A DNA stretch of 64,000 bases from CAYSUS01 sp964434165. Lineage in GTDB: Bacteria > Planctomycetota > Planctomycetia > Pirellulales > Thermoguttaceae. A program made the position numbers and the translations under genes. This document shows, in pieces, positions 34,010 through 41,266 of the stretch (positions are counted from its first letter, which is position 1; each line of letters begins with the position of its first letter). The notes beneath the pieces are model-generated. The model worked only from the letters and a program-made list of their open reading frames with translations, was not told the origin of the DNA and ran no database searches. The stretch lies in assembly GCA_964434165.1 (NCBI GenBank), contig CAYSUS010000002.1:1-64000 (forward strand). The letters are read 5' to 3'.

Positions 34010-34849
34010 ATGTCTGAAGACCATGCGAACCTGCTGCGAATCCGCCGCTTGCCTGTCTACGAAAACGGCACGCTCGTGCTGGCCTTCTCCGGGTGGATGG
34101 ACGGAGGCGACGTCTCCACCGGCACCGTGGAGCGCCTGATCCACCTGGTCGAGGCCAAGCCGGTCGCGGAGATCGAGGCCGAGCCATTCTACATCTATAA
34201 CTTTCCGGGCACGATGGAAATCGCCGCCCTGTTCCGGCCGGCCGTGGAGATCGAGGACGGTCTGCTCAAGTCGATCGACATGCCGACCAACGTATTCTAC
34301 GCCCACGACGAGGCCAACCTGCTGCTGTTCGTGGGCAAGGAGCCGAACCTGCGGTGGCAGACGTTCGGCGCGGCCCTGTTCGACCTCGCCCGGCGCGCGG
34401 GCGTGAAGCGGATCCTCTTCGTGGGCTCGTTCGGCGGGGCGGTGCCCCACACGCGGCAGCCGAGGCTTTACGTCTGCTGCTCCGAGCCGGGATTGCTCGA
34501 GGAGATGCAGAAATACGGGCTGCGCCAGGCCGAGTACGAGGGGCCTGGCTCGTTCACCAGCTACCTCATGGCCCAGGCCGGGGCCGAGGGGTTCCAGATG
34601 ATCTCCCTGTCGGCCGAGATCCCGGGATACCTCCAGGGCACGAACCCGTCGAGCATCGAGGCCGTGACCCGCCTGCTGGCCAAGGTCTTCCGCCTGCACC
34701 TGGAACTCGACGAGCTCCGCACGGCAAGCACGCAGTGGGAGCTCCAGGTGACCGCCGCCGTGGAGGAGAACGAAGACCTGGCGAAGCGCGTTCGGGAGCT
34801 CGAAGAGGCCTACGACAACGAGCTGCTCAACCAGGAGGCGGAGCCGTAG
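34010..34849 (+). CDS. PAC2 family protein
   Basis: 279 residues related to proteasome assembly chaperone 2 and its bacterial PAC2 homologues. Blocks are LVLAFSGWMDGGDVSTGTVERL, FYIYNFPGTME, RILFVGSFGGAVPHTRQPR and SLSAEIPGYLQGTNPSS. A charged coiled-coil tail (about 230-279) ends the protein. Bacterial members are of unknown function. The stop codon falls in a dispersed repeat (see 34844). Convergent with the sodium:solute symporter gene. Confidence 0.9.
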   Translation: MSEDHANLLRIRRLPVYENGTLVLAFSGWMDGGDVSTGTVERLIHLVEAKPVAEIEAEPFYIYNFPGTMEIAALFRPAVEIEDGLLKSIDMPTNVFYAHDEANLLLFVGKEPNLRWQTFGAALFDLARRAGVKRILFVGSFGGAVPHTRQPRLYVCCSEPGLLEEMQKYGLRQAEYEGPGSFTSYLMAQAGAEGFQMISLSAEIPGYLQGTNPSSIEAVTRLLAKVFRLHLELDELRTASTQWELQVTAAVEENEDLAKRVRELEEAYDNELLNQEAEP

Positions 34850-35035
34850 CAGGTTCTCCGGACGTCGTCCGCCAGTCGCGGGCATTTTCCACAGTGCCGT
34901 TCACTTCATCGCAAGACGCCGCACTCTCCCGGTCGCGGTTACGGTCGGCGTGGCCGCGTTCTAACGCGGCTGGTGCAGCGAGGCCTCCTCGGGTAGAGAA
35001 GCGGACGGCACTTGGAGAGTGCCTGCTACGGGCGG
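34844..35035. repeat. CCGTAGCAGG inverted-repeat element
   Basis: CCGTAGCAGG (34844-34853) and CCTGCTACGG (35022-35031) are perfect inverted arms. An internal GGCATTTTCCACAGTGCCGT resembles the left arm at 45817. The 16 bases 35020-35035 are an exact reverse complement of 45811-45826. The element spans the PAC2 stop and the last codons of the symporter. Confidence 0.7.
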
Positions 35036-36589
35036 CACCGCGACCGGCGCGCTCCGCGCGGCGCCGAAGTAGCGGTCGAGCGTCGCCTCGGAGGGCGGGC
35101 GCGTCAGGAGCGAGACGACGACCAGCGCGGCGGCCGAGGCGGCGATCATCCATGCCACCGGCTGCATGCCCAGCACGAGGAAGTGGTCGTTGGCGCCCCA
35201 TCCCGAGAGGCCGAACAGCACCAGCCACACGGCTGCCGCCGCGATCACGGACGCGAACGCCCCCGGCTTGGTCACCCGCTTCCAGTAGAGCGAGGCGAAG
35301 ACCAGCGGGAACAGGCTGGCGAAGCCGCTGAAGCACCAGACGCCTAGCGTGAACACGCTTCGCGGGGCCGGCAGCGAGAGCAGGTAGGTCACCAGTACGA
35401 CCGCGAAGACGAACGTCCGCCCGACCCAGATCCGCTGCCGATCGCTGAACCGCTGCTCGCCGAAGTAGTGCAGCACGATGTCGTGCGTGAACATCGACCC
35501 CAGGCAGAGGAACTGCGAATCGAGCGACGACATGATCGCCGCCAGGATGCCCACGGTCAACAGGCCGGCCAGATAGGGGTTGGTGAGGGCGTCGACCATC
35601 ATCCCCAGCACCAGGTTGGGGTTCTTCAGACCGGCCGGGATGATCGGTTGGCCGTTGTACACGGCCGACGAGGCCCAGATGCCCAACAGGATGCACGGCG
35701 CCCAGACGATCATGATGAACACCGGGTGCATGACCACGGTGAGGCGAAACGTCTTCGCGCTGCGCGCGGTCATCCAGTGCTGGAACAGGTGCGGGAACAT
35801 GGCCACCGAGAGCGGCACGAAGCAGTAAGTGAGGAACTCCAGGTGCCCGATGTGCCCCTTCAGGTCGCCCACCGCCCCGCGGACCAGCAGGTCGGGCCGC
35901 ATCTCGGCCACGCGCTGCGAGGCGGCCACGGGCCCGCCCAGCTTGACCGCGATCACCACCAGGGCCACCAGCCCCAGCACCATGAACACGCACGTCTGCA
36001 GGGCGTTGGCCCAGGCCGTGCTCCGCACGCCGCCGCCGAACACGTAAGTCAGCACGACCAGGCAGATCGCCCCGGAAGCGACGGGCCGCGGGATCGCGCC
36101 GCCCTCGGCCAACCATTCGGGCAGCACGCCTTCGGTGACGCTCCGCACGGTCGCCCCGGCCGCGAGCACGCCGATCAACAGGTACGGAATCACCAGGCCC
36201 ACGAGCACCGGGAACAGGACCACACCGAGGGACGGACTCTCAAAACGGTCACGGAAGTACTGGATCTGCGTGGTATAGCCGTAGCGCTTGCCGAAGTGCC
36301 AGAGCCGCACGCCGATGAGGAAGAAGCAGGCCGAATGGATGATGCCCGACCACGACGCCATCAGTCCATACACGCCGATGCCCGCCCGGAAGGCCTCGCC
36401 TGTGCTGCCCACCAGGGCGAAGGCCGTCATCGTGGTGCCGAAGACCGACATCACCAGGAGGAACGGCCCGATCGACCGGCTGGCAAGGAAGTAGTCGCCC
36501 GCGGTGTGGCGGGAGAAGAGCACGTGGGCAAGACGCCCCAGCCAGAGAAGCAGTCCCAGGTAGAGGACGATGATGACGAGCTGGATCAC
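34961..36589 (-). CDS. Sodium:solute symporter family permease
   Basis: 542-residue inner-membrane transporter of the SSS family with about 13 hydrophobic segments. Family markers are IQLVIIVLYLGLLLWLG, DYFLASRSIGPFLLVMSVFG, and GILAAIMSSLDSQFLCLGSMFTHDI, which corresponds to helix 8 near the sodium site. Translation starts at GTG 36589, overlapping the stop of the small upstream gene as GTGA, so the two are translationally coupled. The substrate is unknown; pantothenate/proline-like solutes are typical. The C-terminal PVAGTLQVPSASL is encoded by a dispersed repeat, not by family sequence. Confidence 0.92.
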   Translation of the reverse strand: MIQLVIIVLYLGLLLWLGRLAHVLFSRHTAGDYFLASRSIGPFLLVMSVFGTTMTAFALVGSTGEAFRAGIGVYGLMASWSGIIHSACFFLIGVRLWHFGKRYGYTTQIQYFRDRFESPSLGVVLFPVLVGLVIPYLLIGVLAAGATVRSVTEGVLPEWLAEGGAIPRPVASGAICLVVLTYVFGGGVRSTAWANALQTCVFMVLGLVALVVIAVKLGGPVAASQRVAEMRPDLLVRGAVGDLKGHIGHLEFLTYCFVPLSVAMFPHLFQHWMTARSAKTFRLTVVMHPVFIMIVWAPCILLGIWASSAVYNGQPIIPAGLKNPNLVLGMMVDALTNPYLAGLLTVGILAAIMSSLDSQFLCLGSMFTHDIVLHYFGEQRFSDRQRIWVGRTFVFAVVLVTYLLSLPAPRSVFTLGVWCFSGFASLFPLVFASLYWKRVTKPGAFASVIAAAAVWLVLFGLSGWGANDHFLVLGMQPVAWMIAASAAALVVVSLLTRPPSEATLDRYFGAARSAPVAVPPVAGTLQVPSASLPEEASLHQPR

Positions 36590-36885
36590 GGGCGCGACTC
36601 CTGGGGCGTGTGTTTGCAGTGATCCGGGCCGCAGGCGTCGCACGAGGGGCCTTGGCCCGCGCCGGCAGGGGCCTCCTCCAGCTCGTGGGGCCACGCGTAG
36701 AAGCAGGCCCACAGCCACAGGCCGGCCGCGGCAAGCGAGATCAGCATGTGGTAGGCCAGGCCGATCGGCAGAAACCCGAGAAGCAGCGTCCCGTCGGTCC
36801 AGAACCACCAGTCGTGATGCAACACGAGCAGGGCCGCGAACATGCCCCACATCCACGTGCGGGCGGTCGTCTTGGAGTGGTTCAT
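36586..36885 (-). CDS. Small membrane protein, DUF3311-like partner of the symporter
   Basis: 99 residues with two hydrophobic helices (MWGMFAALLVLHHDWWFW; GLAYHMLISLAAAGLWLWACFYAW) and a Cys/His-containing tail (SCDACGPDHCKH). Its size, two-helix plan and overlap with a sodium:solute symporter start fit the DUF3311-type partner proteins. The tail with three cysteines and a histidine might bind a metal; this is inference. The stop overlaps the symporter GTG by four bases. Confidence 0.8.
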   Translation of the reverse strand: MNHSKTTARTWMWGMFAALLVLHHDWWFWTDGTLLLGFLPIGLAYHMLISLAAAGLWLWACFYAWPHELEEAPAGAGQGPSCDACGPDHCKHTPQESRP

Positions 36886-36939
36886 GATAGGGCTCGCGAT
36901 GCCGGTGGAATCGGAACAACGGGCGGTGCCCGGGATGGC

Positions 36940-38379
36940 TCAGACGCTGGCCGCCGCGGCAAACGCCTCGCGCTGAAACGCCCGGGGCTGGAACAGGTGC
37001 AGGAACAGGTTGCCCTCGTGGGGCTGGTCCCACTGGACCACCGTCGTGGGCACGGGCCCCAGGTTCAGCCGGCCGATCTCCGCCCGGGCGATCAGGTCCT
37101 GCTCGATCTGGGGGTCTTCCGTCAAGGCCGTGGCCACAAGCGTGGGGCCGAGCGTCTCGCAGAGGTCCTCGCGCGCTACCTCGACCACGCTAGTGAAGGG
37201 GAACATGTATTCCTGGCCGGCCAGCGGATGCTCGACACTCTCGCAGAGGATGACCGTGGGCTGGAGGTAGGTCCCGCCCTCGTACTCGACCACGCGCGGG
37301 CCGTCGCGGAATCGAGCCGTCACGTCCTCGGCGCCGCCCTGGGCCAGGCCACGCTCGATGGCCGCGTCGATGGCGCGGGGCACGGCCGGATCGGGGAACG
37401 CCGCGAGCAGGGCCTCTTCGTCATCGCGGGCCCGGGGGACGATTCTCGCCAAGCGATCGGCAAGGCCCTCGGCCAGTTCTCGACCGTGGGCGGTCGTGCG
37501 CACGCTCGAAGCGTTGATGCACGACCGGCCGCCGTTACCGGCCACGGAGGTGACGATCAGATCGAGGTGATCGCGCCACGGGGCCGCCTTGTCCGGACCG
37601 AGCAGGACCTTGCTGTGGCCCGGGCCGTGCAGCTCGATCCGCGGGTCGCCCTGCCACGGCCGCACCGTGGAGCCGGAGCCGAACAACAGCGACGCCCCGC
37701 AGCGGCGCAAGATCACGCCGGCCCCGTCGTGGCCCGAAGGGTAGAAGCCAAAGCCCGCGTCGGGATAACCGGCCGCGCGGAGCGCTTCGAGGATTCGCAG
37801 CGGGGTCCACGGCTCGCGCTGCCCCGGGCGCAGGGCCAGGGGCATCTTCAGGGCCACGGCCGGAATCCACAAGGCGTGGACGCCCGGCGAGTTGGCCGGC
37901 AGCACGGCGCCGAAGCAGCGTGCCTTGGGGGCGAAACTCACGACGTGCCCGTCGCGAAAGCCGTATCCGGCGTCGAGGATCTGCGGGTCCACACCGCCGG
38001 TCAGCCCGTCGAGCACGGCCGCCATGTTGGTCATGGCCGCCTCGATCTTGCGCATGTTCTGCCGGCACAAGGCGTACGGCAAACCGGTCGTGGCGGACTG
38101 CACGGCCACGTAGGCTTCGGGCGATTGGCTTCCGTCGCCCACTGGCAGCTCGGAGTGCGTGAAGTGATCGGCAGCGCGCCGCAGCGTCTGGAGGATGTCG
38201 GCCGTGCGGAGCGGCTGCAGCGAGGACCACGCGCTGTGGGCCAGATCGCGGGCGATCAGCCCCGGGTTGGCCTGGCTCACTTCGGCCACCGGCTCGCCCG
38301 TGGCGTAATCCACCAGCGCGATCGTCTCCTTGCTGTAGTAGTCCTTGCCGCTGCGGAGGATGGGGACGTGGATGGGCAC
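36940..38379 (-). CDS. Aldehyde dehydrogenase superfamily protein
   Basis: 479 residues of the ALDH fold, using NAD(P) to oxidise an aldehyde or reduce an activated acid. The catalytic cysteine is in VAGNGGRSCINASSV. The N-terminal YSKETIALVDYATGEPVAEVSQ and the closing EGNLFLHLFQPRAF frame the domain. The Gly-Gly-Arg-Ser-Cys context differs from the usual GQxC of fatty or betaine aldehyde dehydrogenases. It lies 158 bases after the LuxE/PaaK-like gene on the same strand. The pair may reduce a carboxylic acid through an adenylate and thioester. Confidence 0.88.
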   Translation of the reverse strand: MPIHVPILRSGKDYYSKETIALVDYATGEPVAEVSQANPGLIARDLAHSAWSSLQPLRTADILQTLRRAADHFTHSELPVGDGSQSPEAYVAVQSATTGLPYALCRQNMRKIEAAMTNMAAVLDGLTGGVDPQILDAGYGFRDGHVVSFAPKARCFGAVLPANSPGVHALWIPAVALKMPLALRPGQREPWTPLRILEALRAAGYPDAGFGFYPSGHDGAGVILRRCGASLLFGSGSTVRPWQGDPRIELHGPGHSKVLLGPDKAAPWRDHLDLIVTSVAGNGGRSCINASSVRTTAHGRELAEGLADRLARIVPRARDDEEALLAAFPDPAVPRAIDAAIERGLAQGGAEDVTARFRDGPRVVEYEGGTYLQPTVILCESVEHPLAGQEYMFPFTSVVEVAREDLCETLGPTLVATALTEDPQIEQDLIARAEIGRLNLGPVPTTVVQWDQPHEGNLFLHLFQPRAFQREAFAAAASV

Positions 38380-38407
38380 TGATTGTCTCCCCCGATAAGA
38401 GCGTTTC

Positions 38408-38493
38408 GCCCCTGCGGGGCTCCCTGCTACGCAATCTCCAGTTCATTCAAGGGGCTCACGCCCCTGGCTAACGACGAGCGCCCCTCCGGGGCT
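38408..38493. repeat. Cluster of GGGGC palindromes
   Basis: Three palindromic units, GCCCCTGCGGGGCT (about 38409-38421), AGGGGCTCACGCCCCT (38450-38465) and GCCCCTCCGGGGCT (38480-38493), fill the space between the two genes. They may be a compound dispersed repeat. Confidence 0.75.
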
Positions 38494-38537
38494 CATTCGT
38501 TGCTCGCCTTCAATCCCCGTTCCTCATTCGTCTTTGC

Positions 38538-39650
38538 CTAATACACCCCTTCCACCACGTTGACCTCCATCTTGCGGAACGGCCGGACGTCGCCCACGCC
38601 GTCCCACGGATAGAGGTCGATGGGCGGGGTGCGGATCGCCTCGTCGCGCTCCAGGAAGTTGGGCATGAAGAACTCCTTGGTCAGCGTGGTCAGGCGCACG
38701 CGGCCCCGCTCGCCGTGCTCGACGAGGCGGTCAGGCTGATCCGGGTCCACGATCTCCAGCACCGCCCGGGGCTGCGGGGCGTGGTAGATGATCATGTAGT
38801 CGTCGGCCGGGTCGAACGGCTTGTGGCAGGCCAGGCCCATCAGGGTATTGCCGTAGGTGGGCACGAACTCCGCACCTTCGAGCAGTTCCTCTCTGGCGAA
38901 ACGATGGAACTGCCGGGTCATCTCCGTGCCGCCGCAGAACACGCCCTTGATGCCGGCCTTCTTCAGCGAGATTCGCTCGCAGAGCGCCTCCAGCAGTTTG
39001 GGCGTGGTGAACATGCAGTGGACGTCGTCGTGGGCCCGGAGCACGGTCAAGGCCTGCTGGATCACGTGGTCCTTGTAGTCCTCGAGCACGTCGAGCTGCC
39101 CCTGTTTCACCAGGCGGACGACCCACCGCGGGTCGAGATCGACGCAGAAACAGATGCCGCCCCGCACTTGGGCCAGATGTTCGATGGCCAACCGGAGCCG
39201 GCGCGGGCCCGTGGGGCCCAGCTCCAGCCAGTTCGAGCCGCGGGGAAAGGCCTCGTCGCTGAGCGTCTCGCTGAACTGCGAGTAGTCGATGCGGAAGTCG
39301 TCGACGGTCACGCGGGTCTTGGGCACGCCCGTGCTGCCGCCGGTCTCGAACACGTACACCGGACGGCCGGCACAGCCTTTGGGCACCCACCGTCGCACCG
39401 GGCCGCCGCGGAGCCACGCGTCCTGGAAGAAGCCGAAGCGACCCAGGTCGGCGTAGCTGCGGATCTCCTCGCGAGGATCCCAATCGAGCTTGCTAGCGTA
39501 ATCGAGCCAGAAGGGGCAGCCCGTCGCCGGGTCGAAGTGCCACTGGACGACCTCGCGGGTCCAGGCATCGAGCACCTGCCGGGCCTGGTGGGCGCGCGCT
39601 TCCAGCGAGCGGGATCGCGGGAGAGACGTGATCGATTCAGCGACGGACAT
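38538..39650 (-). CDS. LuxE/PaaK-like adenylate-forming enzyme, arylcarboxylate reductase type
   Basis: 370 residues related to LuxE-type acyl-protein synthetases, phenylacetate-CoA ligases and the phenazine enzyme EhpF. The ATP loop is VFETGGSTGVPKTRV. CMFTTPKLLEAL, GIKGVFCGGTEMTR and FVPTYGNTLMGLA are the conserved adenylation core. WDGVGDVRPF lies near the end. It should activate a carboxylic acid as its adenylate. The ATG at 39650 overlaps the stop of the preceding propeller gene as TGATG. The aldehyde dehydrogenase downstream is the likely reducing partner. Confidence 0.85.
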   Translation of the reverse strand: MSVAESITSLPRSRSLEARAHQARQVLDAWTREVVQWHFDPATGCPFWLDYASKLDWDPREEIRSYADLGRFGFFQDAWLRGGPVRRWVPKGCAGRPVYVFETGGSTGVPKTRVTVDDFRIDYSQFSETLSDEAFPRGSNWLELGPTGPRRLRLAIEHLAQVRGGICFCVDLDPRWVVRLVKQGQLDVLEDYKDHVIQQALTVLRAHDDVHCMFTTPKLLEALCERISLKKAGIKGVFCGGTEMTRQFHRFAREELLEGAEFVPTYGNTLMGLACHKPFDPADDYMIIYHAPQPRAVLEIVDPDQPDRLVEHGERGRVRLTTLTKEFFMPNFLERDEAIRTPPIDLYPWDGVGDVRPFRKMEVNVVEGVY

Positions 39651-41149
39651 CAGTTCACCTTCTCCGGGTTGCAGGACGCGCCTTGCTGGATGGCGAAGAG
39701 CTTCTCGCGGCTGGTAATGTAGAGCACCCCGTTGGCCGCCACGGGCGTGGTATAGACCGAGCTCTCCATGTTCGTCTCGGCAAGGACCTTCTTTTCAAGC
39801 CCGGCCTGGAAGACGACGACGTCGCCGTCCTCGTCGCCCATGAAGACCTTGCCGTCGACCAGGTACGGCGAGCTCCACACGGCGGCCTCCATGTCGTGCT
39901 GCCAGATCGTCTTGCCGGTCTTGACGTCGATGGCGCGAAACACGCCGGCCAGGTCGCAGAAGTAGAGCAAGCCCGCGCGGATGGCCACGGTGCTCATCGC
40001 CCGCTGGACCTCCTTGTTGTGCCAGGCCGCGCCGGAGTCGGTGATGTCGCCGCGCTTGGTCCCGTCGATGGCGTACAGGTGGCCTTGCCCTTCGCCGTGC
40101 TCGGGGTCCTGGCCCACGGAGACGAAGACGCGGTCGCCGTGGATGACGGGCGTGGCGATGATGTTGTTGCGCGTACCGAGACCGCCGAGCTTCCAGACCG
40201 AGTCCTTGGGGTTGCACTGGAAGGACCAGAGAAGCTTGCCCCCCTTGGCCTCGAAGCCGAAGATCCGGCCGTCGCCGCCCGGGAAGACGACCTGGCGCAC
40301 GCCGCCGATCGTTCCCACCGCCGGGTTCGACCACTGCCCGTGCAGCACGCCCTCGGCCGGCCCCACGTGCTCCCAGGCGATCTCGCCCGACTTCTTGTTC
40401 ACGGCGAGGAAGCTGGGTGCGTTGGGGCTGGGCACGTTGATGTGCGTCTCGTCCACGCCGTTGCCGGTGACCAGGTAGATCAGGTCGCCGTCGATCACGA
40501 CGGAGCAGGTGGCCAGGTTGTGCGGGAACACGCCCAGCTCGCCGATCATATCGAGCATCCACACGATGTCGCCGTCGATCTTGTCGGTGAGCTGCTCGTC
40601 GGTGTATGGCCCGTCGTTCTCGCCATCGAGAAAGCCCTCGACGTCGGCGCAGACCAGCTCGGCGCGGTTGCTGACGTAGTAGAGGCGATCGCCCTCGATC
40701 ACCGGCGAGGAGCAGATGCCCTGCCGCGGCCAGTCGTTGACGCGCCCTGCCGGCAGCTTGTCGTGCGTGAGCTGCCAGAGGAACTTGCCGTGGGCCTCCT
40801 GGAAGCACATGATCACTCCCTTGTCGCCGCGGGACTTGGGCTGGCGCTCGGCCTGGTTGTTGGTGCCCACGAACACGCGGCCCCCGGAGATGACCGGGTT
40901 GCCATAGGTCTGCGAGCCGAGCTGGGCGATCCACTTGACGTTCTTCCCCGAGCTGACGTCCCACTCGGCCGGGATGTTCTTCTCGGCCGTGTTGACCATG
41001 TTCCGCTCGGGCGTCCCGCCCCACATGGTCCAGTCGGCGGCACGGGGCGCGGTGGGGGATGCGGCGAGGGCGGCGGCAGCGATCAGGGCGAGCGTGATCG
41101 TCGATCTCCAGCGGCGTCGGCTCGTTTGGCCAATATGTCCTGGTTGCAT
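39650..41149 (-). CDS. Secreted PQQ-type beta-propeller protein
   Basis: 499 residues with an N-terminal signal (TLALIAAAALAASPTAPRAA) and eight or so PQQ-like blades. Examples are FLAVNKKSGEIAWEHVGP, FGFEAKGGKLLWSFQ, HLYAIDGTKRG and FRAIDVKTGKTIWQHDM. An opening WTMWGGTPERNMV is typical of planctomycete propellers of this class. No quinoprotein dehydrogenase catalytic domain is seen, so it is probably a binding or assembly protein rather than a PQQ enzyme. It is followed directly by the LuxE/PaaK-like gene with a one-base stop/start overlap. Confidence 0.9.
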   Translation of the reverse strand: MQPGHIGQTSRRRWRSTITLALIAAAALAASPTAPRAADWTMWGGTPERNMVNTAEKNIPAEWDVSSGKNVKWIAQLGSQTYGNPVISGGRVFVGTNNQAERQPKSRGDKGVIMCFQEAHGKFLWQLTHDKLPAGRVNDWPRQGICSSPVIEGDRLYYVSNRAELVCADVEGFLDGENDGPYTDEQLTDKIDGDIVWMLDMIGELGVFPHNLATCSVVIDGDLIYLVTGNGVDETHINVPSPNAPSFLAVNKKSGEIAWEHVGPAEGVLHGQWSNPAVGTIGGVRQVVFPGGDGRIFGFEAKGGKLLWSFQCNPKDSVWKLGGLGTRNNIIATPVIHGDRVFVSVGQDPEHGEGQGHLYAIDGTKRGDITDSGAAWHNKEVQRAMSTVAIRAGLLYFCDLAGVFRAIDVKTGKTIWQHDMEAAVWSSPYLVDGKVFMGDEDGDVVVFQAGLEKKVLAETNMESSVYTTPVAANGVLYITSREKLFAIQQGASCNPEKVN

Positions 41150-41180
41150 TGGGGGGGTCCCGGTTGTTGAGGGCGTTTTT

Positions 41181-41254
41181 CAGAGTACGAAGTATGGGAG
41201 TACGTAAGTACGAGCGTATGGAAGTACCTCCGAACTTGCGTACTTCTGTACTCC
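41181..41254. repeat. AGTACG repeat cluster
   Basis: Several AGTACG/AGTATGG units run in one direction and are answered by CGTACTTCTGTACTC, making a loose inverted structure. It lies between the two propeller genes. Confidence 0.55.
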
Positions 41255-41266
41255 GTCCTCGCGTGC

